From contig CALGVA010000012.1 in the NCBI GenBank assembly GCA_937920345.1, positions 1 to 43,545 on the forward strand: 43,545 nucleotides of DNA, read 5' to 3'. Made by a program: the position numbers and the translations under genes. Shown piece by piece: positions 1 to 7,536 of the stretch (positions are counted from its first letter, which is position 1; the number at the start of each line of letters is the position of its first letter). Source of the stretch: an uncultured Lachnospiraceae bacterium (GTDB taxonomy: Bacteria > Bacillota > Clostridia > Lachnospirales > Lachnospiraceae). The notes beneath the pieces were generated by a model that was given only the letters and a program-made list of their open reading frames with translations, had not been told where the DNA came from and did no database searches.

Positions 1-2
1 AA

Positions 3-212
3 AGAGAACTATCGGAGCGAGATGAGTCAATCGCGGGGTATGAAAGAGAACTATCGGAGCGAGATGAGTCAATCGCGGGGTATGAAAAAGAGCTATCAGA
101 GCGCGACCAGTCGATTGCGGGGTATAAAAGAGAACTTTCGAACCGGGATCAGTCAATTGCGAGTTACGCAAAGGAATTGTCAAATCGTGAACAGATTATC
201 TCGGAAAAAGAG
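3..212 (+). repeat. 42-bp in-frame tandem repeat, five units
   Basis: Units lie at 3-44, 45-86, 87-128, 129-170 and 171-212. The first two are identical, the third and fourth carry a handful of substitutions, and the fifth is degenerate. Homogeneity falls from 5' to 3', and the array probably continues beyond the left edge. A 42-bp unit keeps the reading frame when copies are gained or lost. Confidence 0.85.
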
Positions 213-272
213 GCACAGATTCAGCAGCTTCTTGCAGAAAACGAGAAACTGAGGGCAGGGAACAGTCTGTAA
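3..272 (+). CDS. C-terminal end of a repeat coiled-coil protein (partial, 5' end outside window)
   Basis: An open frame enters from the left edge and stops at TAA 270-272. It encodes 89 residues made of five 14-residue units of the type RELSERDESIAGYE, ending in a Gln/Glu/Leu-rich tail (AQIQQLLAENEKLRAGNSL). A 14-residue period is two heptads: the Leu and Ile of each unit are seven apart, so this should be a coiled coil that grows or shrinks in whole heptads. I infer that it is the variable tail of an Rpn-type (PD-(D/E)XK, recombination-promoting nuclease) protein, because such tails are common in Lachnospiraceae and a broken Rpn gene lies near 38.1 kb. The catalytic domain is not in the window, so this is not proven. 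An overlapping frame from ATG 22 is an artefact of the repeat. I am confident of the reading frame but not of the function. Confidence 0.6.
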   Translation, partial: RELSERDESIAGYERELSERDESIAGYEKELSERDQSIAGYKRELSNRDQSIASYAKELSNREQIISEKEAQIQQLLAENEKLRAGNSL

Positions 273-294
273 ACTCTGCTGAATGCACAGGGGA

Positions 295-448
295 GGTTAC
301 AATTCACACCTATGCCAGATTTCGCATTAATTTACGGTTATCCAGTGTGAATTGCAACGATGATGCACACAAAATGCCAAAAAACAGGCATTTTGGCGCT
401 GGCTCCGACACCATGCAGCAAGTGCATGGTGCGGGTGTGAACAGTAAC
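295..448 (-). repeat. Palindromic MITE-like dispersed repeat, copy A
   Basis: The element is bounded by imperfect inverted repeats: GGTTACAATTCACACC at 295-310 and, inverted, GGTGTGAACAGTAACC at 433-448 (two mismatches). Inside, GATGCACACAAAATGC (362-377) and GCATTTTGGCGCT (388-400) match, in inverse orientation, the centre of the element at 17957-18096. A smaller perfect inverted repeat, CAATTCACAC/GTGTGAATTG (300-309/345-354), is also present. No protein is encoded. It fills the gap between the first gene and the glnA promoter. Confidence 0.55.
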
Positions 449-525
449 CAGAGGAGTCAGTCTCTGGTCTGCACCCGCACTGTGGTTTGCAGCCGGGACG
501 GTGGTCTGCAGCCACAATCCCCGTC

Positions 526-555
526 TTGACAAAGGCACAAAACAACTGATATGAT
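526..555 (+). promoter_or_regulatory. Sigma-A-type promoter of glnA
   Basis: TTGACA at 526-531 and TATGAT at 550-555 are 18 nt apart. The transcript should start near 562, about 120 nt before the glnA start codon. Confidence 0.75.
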
Positions 556-563
556 ATTACGGA

Positions 564-601
564 ACAAGGGCGTTCTTATGACAGGATAAGAATGCCCTTG
601 T
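564..601 (+). promoter_or_regulatory. Strong hairpin at the 5' end of the glnA transcript
   Basis: The arms 564-578 and 587-601 pair over 15 positions with a single G-U wobble, around the 8-nt loop TGACAGGA. If the outer T and A of the loop also pair, the loop is six nucleotides. No T-run follows, so it is not a classical terminator. It starts within a few bases of the predicted transcription start. It may stabilise the mRNA or be a protein target; the ANTAR regulator encoded after glnA is an obvious candidate. The loop does not fit the A1/G4 hexaloop rule of known ANTAR targets in this register. Confidence 0.55.
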
Positions 602-684
602 GTGCGTGTGGGGACTGAATGATCAACTAATAAGAAGTATACATTTAACAGGTAATTGATAGAAAAGGGAAGAGGAGGCAGCAC

Positions 685-2019
685 ATGAGAAAGAATTACA
701 CGAAGGAAGATATTATAAAACTGGTGGAAGACGAGGATGTGGAATTTATCCGTCTGCAGTTTACGGATATCTTCGGCAATCTGAAAAACGTGGCGATCAC
801 TGCCAGCCAGCTTGAGAAAGCACTGGACAACGAGTGCATGTTCGACGGTTCTTCGATTGAGGGGTTTGCCAGAATCGAGGAATCCGATATGTATCTGTAT
901 CCGGATTTCAGCACGCTGGAAATATTCCCGTGGAGACCACAGCAGGGCAAGGTGGCAAGGATGATCTGCGACGTGTACAGACCGAACGGACAGCCCTTCG
1001 AGGGAGATCCGCGCTATATTCTGAAACGTGCGATCAAAGAGGCGGAGAAACTGGGCTATACCTTCGAGGTAGGACCGGAGTGTGAATTTTTCCTGTTTAA
1101 TACGGACGAAAATGCGATGCCAACCACGATTACCTATGAGAAAGCCGGGTATTTTGATTTAGGACCGATGGACTTCGGGGAAAATGCCAGACGGGATATG
1201 GTACTGACGCTGGAGGATATGGGATTTGTCATTGAGGCTTCCCACCATGAAGTTGCCCCGGCGCAGCATGAGATCGATTTCCGGTATGACGAGGCGCTTG
1301 CCACGGCGGACAATATTATGACATTCAAGCTGGCGGTGAAGACCATCGCCCGCAGGCATGGACTGCACGCTACATTTATGCCGAAGCCGAAGTTCGGCGT
1401 GAACGGGTCAGGTATGCACATTAATATGTCTCTGTCCAAAGATGGAAAAAATATTTTTGCGGACGAGAGTGATGCGTTGGGATTGAGCCGGGAAGCATAT
1501 TATTTTATCGGCGGTATCATGAAGCATATGAAAGGGATGACGGCCATTACCAATCCGCTGGTCAACTCTTACAAGAGACTTGTGCCGGGGTATGAGGCGC
1601 CGGTCTACATCGCATGGAGTGCAACCAACAGAAGTCCGTTGATCCGCATTCCGGCGGCGCGCGGTGAGGGGACGAGAATCGAGCTCCGATGTCCCGATCC
1701 GTCGGCCAACCCCTATCTGGCACTGGCAGTCTGTCTGCGAGCCGGTCTGGACGGCATCGTGAACAGGATTATGCCGCCGGACAGTGTGGACTGCAATATT
1801 TTCCGCATGACGGATGAGGAAAAGGAAGCCAGCGGAATCGAGGAGATTCCGGGTACGCTGATTGAGGCGGTCTACAACATGGAGGCGGATGACTTTATTA
1901 AGGATGTTCTTGGCGAGCATGCCTACCGTAAGTATATCAAAGCTAAAAAGGAAGAATGGTTCCGCTACCGTATGCAGGTGACAGACTGGGAGGTTAACGA
2001 ATATCTGAATAATGTGTAA
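685..2019 (+). CDS. glnA: Glutamine synthetase type I (GlnA)
   Basis: ATP-dependent glutamine synthetase that condenses ammonia with glutamate in the cytoplasm, the main entry of ammonium nitrogen. The 444-residue length fits the GSI-alpha class of Firmicutes, which is feedback-regulated and not adenylylated. Visible signatures are the N-terminal loop CMFDGSSIEGF (about residues 51-61), the metal/substrate segment VGPECEFFLF, the ATP-site segment FGVNGSGMHINMSL, and the C-terminal block NRSPLIRIPAARGEGTRIE with the following glutamate-binding arginines. The start has a strong AGGAGG eight bases upstream. It has its own promoter and leader hairpin, and an ANTAR-domain gene follows, an arrangement seen in clostridia where the ANTAR protein is thought to act on nitrogen-gene RNA. 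Nothing in the sequence suggests loss of function. Confidence 0.97.
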   Translation: MRKNYTKEDIIKLVEDEDVEFIRLQFTDIFGNLKNVAITASQLEKALDNECMFDGSSIEGFARIEESDMYLYPDFSTLEIFPWRPQQGKVARMICDVYRPNGQPFEGDPRYILKRAIKEAEKLGYTFEVGPECEFFLFNTDENAMPTTITYEKAGYFDLGPMDFGENARRDMVLTLEDMGFVIEASHHEVAPAQHEIDFRYDEALATADNIMTFKLAVKTIARRHGLHATFMPKPKFGVNGSGMHINMSLSKDGKNIFADESDALGLSREAYYFIGGIMKHMKGMTAITNPLVNSYKRLVPGYEAPVYIAWSATNRSPLIRIPAARGEGTRIELRCPDPSANPYLALAVCLRAGLDGIVNRIMPPDSVDCNIFRMTDEEKEASGIEEIPGTLIEAVYNMEADDFIKDVLGEHAYRKYIKAKKEEWFRYRMQVTDWEVNEYLNNV

Positions 2020-2181
2020 TGAATTTTACAGGGTGGATGTCCGACATGAAATAAACCACGGGACAGAGGGGTAGAACAAGTGGAAGAAAATGCCCTGTGA
2101 ATTGACAAGGCGGATCAGAATGCGTGCGGGTGAGGTAGAACTTCCTGTACAGCATGTACCAACAGGACGGGAGGTGAGCGC

Positions 2182-2730
2182 GTGATCAATATTATCGTGG
2201 TTCTGCCGAAAATAGAGGACGCCCGGGGTATTCGCGGCGTATTGATGAAAAGCGGTTTTCAGGTAACGGCGGTTTGTTCCACGGGCGCGCAGTGCCTGAG
2301 TCAGCTTCACGATTTAAATGACGGTATTGTCATATGTGGATATAAGATGACGGACATGATATACACAGAGCTGCACGACTGCCTTCCGGAAGGATTTGAC
2401 ATGCTTTTTATGGCTTCGCAGGCGGTGTTAAACGAATATCGCCGCGATGATATTGTATCGCTCGCCATGCCGCTTAAGGTGCACGATCTGATCAATACCG
2501 TGGATATGATGAGCCAGACGATCATGCGCAGGAGACGGCGGGCAAAAGCGAGGCCGAAGGAGCGTAATGCCGGGGAGGAAGCACTGATCAGGGAAGCAAA
2601 AGAGCTTCTTATGATCCGGAACCATTTGACTGAAGAGGAAGCCCACCGCTATATCCAGAAATGCAGCATGGACAGCGGTACGAACATGGTGGAGACAGCG
2701 CAGATGATACTGGCGATGATGAGAGGTTAA
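2182..2730 (+). CDS. ANTAR-domain response regulator without phosphoacceptor
   Basis: A 182-residue protein starting at GTG 2182, after GGGAGGTGAG. Residues 1-115 look like a degenerate receiver domain. The strand that normally ends in the phosphorylated aspartate reads GIVICGYKMTDM, so Gly/Cys replace the Asp. The acidic pair near the N-terminus is also absent. Residues about 127-180 (GEEALIREAKELLMIRNHL, then the TEEEAHRYIQKCSM and VETAQMILAM segments) form the three-helix ANTAR module, which binds RNA hairpins and acts as an antiterminator in the NasT/EutV family. Its place 162 nt after glnA suggests control of nitrogen-assimilation transcripts. Without a phosphorylation site, activity is probably set by a ligand or a partner protein. 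The intergenic gap contains short inverted repeats (for example ACAGGG...CCCTGT) but no convincing ANTAR hairpin pair. Confidence 0.88.
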   Translation: MINIIVVLPKIEDARGIRGVLMKSGFQVTAVCSTGAQCLSQLHDLNDGIVICGYKMTDMIYTELHDCLPEGFDMLFMASQAVLNEYRRDDIVSLAMPLKVHDLINTVDMMSQTIMRRRRRAKARPKERNAGEEALIREAKELLMIRNHLTEEEAHRYIQKCSMDSGTNMVETAQMILAMMRG

Positions 2731-2754
2731 TATTAAAATTTTAAATATCGGATG

Positions 2755-2784
2755 CGGTGTAACGGATGTGTTGCACCGTTTTTG
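2755..2784 (+). terminator. Rho-independent terminator after the glnA-ANTAR operon
   Basis: The stem CGGTGTAAC/GTTGCACCG (2755-2763/2770-2778, one G-U pair) encloses the loop GGATGT and is followed by TTTTTGATTTT. It separates nitrogen assimilation from the sugar-uptake operon. Confidence 0.8.
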
Positions 2785-2845
2785 ATTTTAAGATATTATT
2801 CCTTTTGCGGCTTTGGGCTTCGGGGTATTCATGTTCTGGAATGGT

Positions 2846-2874
2846 TTGAAAAAAAATTGCGGATAGTATATGAT
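2846..2874 (+). promoter_or_regulatory. Promoter of the sugar-sensing operon
   Basis: TTGAAA at 2846-2851 and TATGAT at 2869-2874 are separated by 17 nt. They lie just after the terminator and about 110 nt before the response regulator start. Confidence 0.6.
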
Positions 2875-2982
2875 AAATTATAAATGAAAAAGCCTGGTTC
2901 TGCGGCGTAGAGAAGGATTTAAGGAGCAATCGGGAATCTGTCTGTCCGCAGACGAAAAAAACCGGGAAATGACGGGGGTATC

Positions 2983-4608
2983 ATGAGTCTGTATCGTATT
3001 ATGCTGGTAGATGATGAAGAAGAGGTTCGCAAGGCAATCATTCGCAATATGGATTGGGAGAAACTGGGTTTCACGGTAGTGGGTGATGCGGAAAACGGTG
3101 AGGATGCACCGGAGAAACTGGAACAATGGGAGCCGGACGTGGTGATCACGGATATCCGTATGCCCTATATGGACGGGCTGACGCTGACGGCCCGGATTCG
3201 AGAAAAGTATCCGTCCATGAAGATTCTGATCTTTTCCGGATATGATGATTTTGAATACGCGAAACAGGCGATTAAGCTGAATGTGACGGAATATATCCTG
3301 AAACCGGTCAACAGCGAAGAGCTTTCGGTGATTTTAAAGAGGATACGGGTCAGTCTGGACGAAGAGATCGAACAGAGACGCAATATTGATTCTCTGCGCA
3401 GCAGCTATCTCGGAAGCCTGCCGATTCTCAGAGAGTTGTTCTTAAATAATCTGGTACACGGAACTGTAGATATGGAGACGGCGGCAGTGCGGTTTGCGGA
3501 GTATGGTATTTCCATTCTGGATGCGCGCAAATGGCTGGCGGCAGTCATTCATGTGGGGCAGGTGGAACAGATCGAGACAAAGGAACTGTCCATGCATCAG
3601 GAACTGATTCCGATCTCTGTGCGCGGACTGGTGGAGGACTGTCTGCAGACATACTGCCGCTGCACAATTTTTACCTCTCCAGAGGGAATCACGGTAATTG
3701 CCGCGATTGATGAGAACAATACACAGACGGGGCTGATTAACCTGTTTCATGATATCTGTAAGGAAAGCAGACGTGTTCTGGAAGTGGGTATTACCATTGG
3801 CGTGGGACACAGCTGCGACAGGCTGCAGGACATCGGGGAAGCTTACCGGTCAGCCGTGGATGCGCTTGGATACCGCGCTATTGTTGGTGAGGGCAAGACC
3901 ATCTACATTAATGATGTGGAGCCTGTGAGCCGGGGGAAGCTGCGGCTTGACGCGAAGGATGAGGAGGAATTGACGGCGGCCATTAAGTTTGGATCCGCGC
4001 AGACCATTGACGGTATACTGCGGCGCCTGTCCGTCTGTATGGAAGATGTTAAAGTCCACGCCAGACAATATCAGCTCTACATGCTGTCGATCGCAAACTG
4101 CCTGTTCCGGCTGATGCAGCAGTATGATCTGGATATGAATGAAATGTTTGATTCGAAGGAACAGTATGAGGACATGCTGGCGGGAATCTGTAAGCGGGAG
4201 GAGTTTGCAGACCGGATCATTCCCGTGGCGTGCCGTATGAACGAGGCCATGAACCGGGAGCGGGACAACACAACGCGCCGGGCCATGGATCAGGCGAAGG
4301 AATATATCAGGGAGCATTATGCTAAGCCGGAACTGTCTGTGGAAATGCTCTGCCGCTACCTGCATATGAGTCCGGCGTATTTTTCGACGGTATTCAAGAA
4401 AGAAACGGGGCAGTCTTATGTCAATTATCTGACGGAAGTGCGGCTTAAGAAAGCAGTTGAACTGCTGAACGAGACAGATGACAAGACTTATATGATTGCG
4501 CAGAAAGTGGGGTATCAGGAGCAGAATTATTTCAGCTATGTATTCAAGAAGAAATATGGCGTGTCGCCTACGAAATATCGCGGCGGCGGACAGGAGAGCG
4601 TAAAGTAG
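2983..4608 (+). CDS. AraC-type response regulator (YesN family)
   Basis: A 541-residue cytoplasmic transcription regulator. Residues 1-120 are a complete receiver domain with the acidic pair D10/D11, phosphoacceptor D57 (in VVITDIRMPYMDG) and the conserved Lys in EYILKPVN. The middle (about 130-430) is a long linker typical of YesN-type regulators. The last ~100 residues hold two AraC helix-turn-helix motifs (LSVEMLCRYLHMSPAYFSTV and the later YMIAQKVGYQEQNYFSYVFK segment). The partner kinase follows, and binding-protein and transporter genes come next, so it most likely activates the sugar-uptake operon in response to extracellular sugar. The start at 2983 has a GGGGG-type ribosome site. A hairpin-rich insert separates it from the kinase gene. 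Confidence 0.93.
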   Translation: MSLYRIMLVDDEEEVRKAIIRNMDWEKLGFTVVGDAENGEDAPEKLEQWEPDVVITDIRMPYMDGLTLTARIREKYPSMKILIFSGYDDFEYAKQAIKLNVTEYILKPVNSEELSVILKRIRVSLDEEIEQRRNIDSLRSSYLGSLPILRELFLNNLVHGTVDMETAAVRFAEYGISILDARKWLAAVIHVGQVEQIETKELSMHQELIPISVRGLVEDCLQTYCRCTIFTSPEGITVIAAIDENNTQTGLINLFHDICKESRRVLEVGITIGVGHSCDRLQDIGEAYRSAVDALGYRAIVGEGKTIYINDVEPVSRGKLRLDAKDEEELTAAIKFGSAQTIDGILRRLSVCMEDVKVHARQYQLYMLSIANCLFRLMQQYDLDMNEMFDSKEQYEDMLAGICKREEFADRIIPVACRMNEAMNRERDNTTRRAMDQAKEYIREHYAKPELSVEMLCRYLHMSPAYFSTVFKKETGQSYVNYLTEVRLKKAVELLNETDDKTYMIAQKVGYQEQNYFSYVFKKKYGVSPTKYRGGGQESVK

Positions 4609-4619
4609 CAGAGCGGAAT

Positions 4620-4776
4620 CATGGAGGTAAGATTGAAAAATAAGTCTGATGACCTTATTTTTCAATCGGCAGTTTGAGTCAGAGCCTCAAATGTGCCATG
4701 ATCGCAGATGAGAAATTGCCTTCGCGAATTTCTCATCGCGTGTCATCGCAGCAGGCTGCTCTGGCATGGAGGTAAG
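4620..4776 (+). repeat. Hairpin-rich insert flanked by a 12-bp direct repeat
   Basis: CATGGAGGTAAG occurs at 4620-4631 and again at 4765-4776, where it is the ribosome binding site of the kinase gene. The 133 bp between the copies contain a perfect 14-bp hairpin (4631-4644/4654-4667), a short TTTGAG/CTCAAA hairpin, and a perfect 11-bp hairpin (GATGAGAAATT 4707-4717, AATTTCTCATC 4727-4737). Removing one repeat plus the insert would leave the kinase about 24 nt after the regulator, a normal operon spacing. This looks like an inserted element with a target duplication. No clear terminal inverted repeats were seen. Confidence 0.5.
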
Positions 4777-4777
4777 T

Positions 4778-6568
4778 ATGGGACAGAATATGCCGACGGG
4801 GCGGGGCAGGAAGAACAGTATACGGTATATGATATTTATTTATTTTACAGTCAGCGCACTGGCTGTGATCCTGCTGACCGGTGTGGTGCTCTATCTGCAG
4901 ATGTCCCGGCAGCTTACGCTGGCCGTGCAGGATGAGAACCAGGCGGTTCTCGGGCAGATCAACCGCTCGGTGGATTCCTATCTGCGCACGATTATGAAAC
5001 TGTCCGACAGCGTTTATTACGGCGTGATCAAGAATGCGGATCTAAGTGCGGAGCCGGTGAACAGTCAGCTCACGCTGCTGTATGATAACAATAAAGACAG
5101 TATAGCCAATATTGCGCTTTTATCGAAAGAGGGCGAGCTTCTGGAAGCGGTGCCGGCGGCGCGCTTAAAGACGGAGCTGGACGTGACGCAGGAAGAGTGG
5201 TTTGACAATACGCTGCGAAGAACGGATAATCTGCATTTTACGACGCCCCATGTGCAATACATTTTTGACAGTAATGAGAACCAGTACCGGTGGGTCATCA
5301 CACTGACCCGGGCGGTAGAGATCACGCATGGCACATCAACGGAACAGGGAATCCTGCTGATCGATATTCGTTACGGCAGTCTGGAACAGATACTGGAGAA
5401 CATTACGCTGGGCAATCAGGGATACCTTTATATGATCAGCAATGACGGGGAACTGATCTACCATCCCAAGATGCAGCTGATCGGGACGGGGCAGATGGAG
5501 GAGAATATTGCTACGGCAGTGGGCTACCGGGACGGCAGTTATCAGGAAAGGTACGGCGGGGAGCGACGGGAGGTCAGTGTAAAGTCCGTGGGATACACGG
5601 GCTGGAAGCTGTTAAGCGTCACACCGGAGAAAGGCCTGCCGCTGAATAACCTGAAAATGCGTCTGTTTGTAGTGTTTGTGGTGGCGGCATTTCTTTTGGT
5701 TCTGGTACTCACCAACACATTTATTTCTTCCAGAATCACGATACCGATTCAGAAGCTGGAGAAGTCAGTCAATGCGATTGAGGCGGGCGATCTGGATACG
5801 GAAGTATATATGGGCGGGTCTTATGAGATCAGGCATCTGGGCCGTTCCATTGGTGACATGGCAGGGAGGATCAAGACACTGATGGAAGATATCGTAACAG
5901 AGCATGAGTCCAAGCGTAAAAGTGAGTTTGACACGCTGCAGTCTCAGATTAATCCGCATTTTCTCTATAACACACTGGATATTATTGTGTGGATGATCGA
6001 GAATGAACAGAAACAGGAAGCGGTTAAAATCGTGACGGCACTGGCACGGTTTTTCCGTATTAGTCTGAGCAAGGGCAAAAGCATCATCACGGTGCGGGAT
6101 GAACTGGAGCATGTGCGCAACTATCTGACGATTCAGCAGATGCGGTTTAAGAATAAATTTACCTATACGATTGCGGCCGGGGAGGACGTGATGGAACTGG
6201 TCAGTCTGAAGCTTATGCTGCAGCCGCTGGTGGAAAATGCCATTTATCACGGCATGGAATTTATGGACGGTGACGGTGAAATCTGTGTGGAAGTACACCG
6301 GGAGGATGACGAACTGTGGTTCCGGATCAGTGATAACGGGCTGGGGATGACGGCGGAGCAGGCTGCGGGGCTTCTGGGTGAAAAGCATCATGTGTCGTCC
6401 AAACGCGGCTCTGGGATCGGGGTTAAGAATGTAAACGAGAGGATTAAGTTATATTTTGGTGAAGATTACGGTTTACAGATTCAGTCAGAGCCGGATGAAG
6501 GCACAGTGGTCAGGATTCACCTTCCGGCAAGACTCTACACGGAAACAGAGCAGAAGGAGCGGATATGA
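4778..6568 (+). CDS. Membrane sensor histidine kinase (YesM/LytS-like)
   Basis: A 596-residue kinase paired with the preceding regulator. I chose ATG 4778, because GGAGG (4768-4772) sits five bases upstream; the ATG at 4766 overlaps that site. The order is a short cytoplasmic N-terminus, TM1 at about residues 18-40, an extracellular sensor domain of dCache type (about 41-285), TM2 (about 290-312), HAMP, a His_kinase domain (PF06580 type) with H394 in QINPHFLYNTLDI, and a C-terminal HATPase (NGLGMTAEQA and GSGIGVKNVNERI). It should autophosphorylate H394 and pass phosphate to D57 of the regulator. The overlap ATGA with the next gene, a membrane-anchored sugar-binding protein, suggests that the binding protein delivers the signal to the sensor domain. 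Confidence 0.93.
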   Translation: MGQNMPTGRGRKNSIRYMIFIYFTVSALAVILLTGVVLYLQMSRQLTLAVQDENQAVLGQINRSVDSYLRTIMKLSDSVYYGVIKNADLSAEPVNSQLTLLYDNNKDSIANIALLSKEGELLEAVPAARLKTELDVTQEEWFDNTLRRTDNLHFTTPHVQYIFDSNENQYRWVITLTRAVEITHGTSTEQGILLIDIRYGSLEQILENITLGNQGYLYMISNDGELIYHPKMQLIGTGQMEENIATAVGYRDGSYQERYGGERREVSVKSVGYTGWKLLSVTPEKGLPLNNLKMRLFVVFVVAAFLLVLVLTNTFISSRITIPIQKLEKSVNAIEAGDLDTEVYMGGSYEIRHLGRSIGDMAGRIKTLMEDIVTEHESKRKSEFDTLQSQINPHFLYNTLDIIVWMIENEQKQEAVKIVTALARFFRISLSKGKSIITVRDELEHVRNYLTIQQMRFKNKFTYTIAAGEDVMELVSLKLMLQPLVENAIYHGMEFMDGDGEICVEVHREDDELWFRISDNGLGMTAEQAAGLLGEKHHVSSKRGSGIGVKNVNERIKLYFGEDYGLQIQSEPDEGTVVRIHLPARLYTETEQKERI

Positions 6569-7521
6569 TAAGTAAAGGCGGGAGATGGCTGGTTATTTCG
6601 TATGTGGCGTTTCTGGTGATTCTTTTCCTTATGTGCTCCACAGATCTGATTATCCGGGAGCCTGAGAGGGAAATTTATCAGATCGCTGTTATTATAGAAG
6701 ATGACCGAAGCGATAACTACAGTAATTTTCGTAAGGGTATGGATCAGGCTGCGATGGAGTTCAACGTGGACGTCCACTTTATTACTTTATATGAAAAAGC
6801 GGATGCTGACCAGCAGGTTGAGCTGATGGAACGGGAACAGCAGGACGGGGTCGAGGCCATGATCGTGGTTCCGGCGGACACGGAACAGGTATACGGCGTG
6901 CAGACGAATGTTCCGGTGATCTTTTTAAGACCGGATACGGCAACGGCGGCGGGTTCAGGCAGCATTGCCATTGCTTATGACGAGATGGGCAGCCGGCTTG
7001 CGCATGAGATGCTGGACGAGATTCCTGCAGACTGCCCGGTGGTGATTCTGACGGATCCTGGGAGACAGAGTTCTCAGGAGCGGCTGTTTCTCGAAGGCGC
7101 CCGGAAGGTTTTTGCGGACAACGGACGAAAGACAGAAGAGGTTACACGGGATGAAAAGAATGATTCCGGAGTGGTGCCGGAAGCGGCCGGATTACAGGAG
7201 AAGGTGGCGCTTCTGGCGGGAAATCCTGAGATATTGACTGAAACTGCAGGACTGTTAGGTGATTATGCCGAAGCGGCGGCGGGCGTTTGTGGATTATATG
7301 GCAGAGGCGCTACCGTGCCGATTCTGAATGCGCTGGACCGAGGCTATATTTCAGGCATCTGTGTGACGGATGATTACAGCATAGGATATATCAGTGTACG
7401 GGAAGCGGTGAGGGTACTGGAAGGGACGGAAAGTTCGCCCGTCACAGTCGAATCCTATTACATTGAAAAGGAAGACTTGCGGAAGCCGGCTTTCGAGAAG
7501 CTGCTGTTTCCTATTGAGTAA
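6565..7521 (+). CDS. Membrane-anchored periplasmic-binding-like protein
   Basis: A 318-residue protein starting in an ATGA overlap with the kinase. An uncleaved-looking hydrophobic segment (about residues 8-24, WLVISYVAFLVILFLMCS) anchors it on the outside. Residues about 35-310 form a type-1 periplasmic-binding fold like ribose/galactose binding proteins (IAVIIEDDRSDNYSNFRKGM; DGVEAMIVVPAD), diverged in its second lobe. It has no usual lipobox plus linker, and it is translationally coupled to the kinase rather than to the transporter. I therefore infer a sensory accessory that presents a bound sugar to the kinase. Its ligand cannot be read from the sequence. Confidence 0.75.
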   Translation: MISKGGRWLVISYVAFLVILFLMCSTDLIIREPEREIYQIAVIIEDDRSDNYSNFRKGMDQAAMEFNVDVHFITLYEKADADQQVELMEREQQDGVEAMIVVPADTEQVYGVQTNVPVIFLRPDTATAAGSGSIAIAYDEMGSRLAHEMLDEIPADCPVVILTDPGRQSSQERLFLEGARKVFADNGRKTEEVTRDEKNDSGVVPEAAGLQEKVALLAGNPEILTETAGLLGDYAEAAAGVCGLYGRGATVPILNALDRGYISGICVTDDYSIGYISVREAVRVLEGTESSPVTVESYYIEKEDLRKPAFEKLLFPIE

Positions 7522-7536
7522 TCCGGGAGGTGGAAG

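Noticed and set aside
22..252. 76-residue open frame starting at ATG 22
   Set aside because: It lies in a different frame of the 42-bp repeat. The frame ending at 272 gives a regular heptad pattern, while this one gives a basic, unlikely protein.
564..601. Rho-independent terminator before glnA
   Set aside because: The stem is strong but is followed by TGTGCGTGTGGGG, without a T-run, and lies at the transcript start rather than after a gene.
2020..2181. ANTAR target hairpin pair between glnA and the ANTAR gene
   Set aside because: Only short, widely spaced inverted repeats are present; no two hairpins with A1/G4 hexaloops could be drawn.
4766..4777. ATG 4766 as kinase start
   Set aside because: This ATG is part of the GGAGG ribosome site used by ATG 4778, and no other ribosome site serves it.
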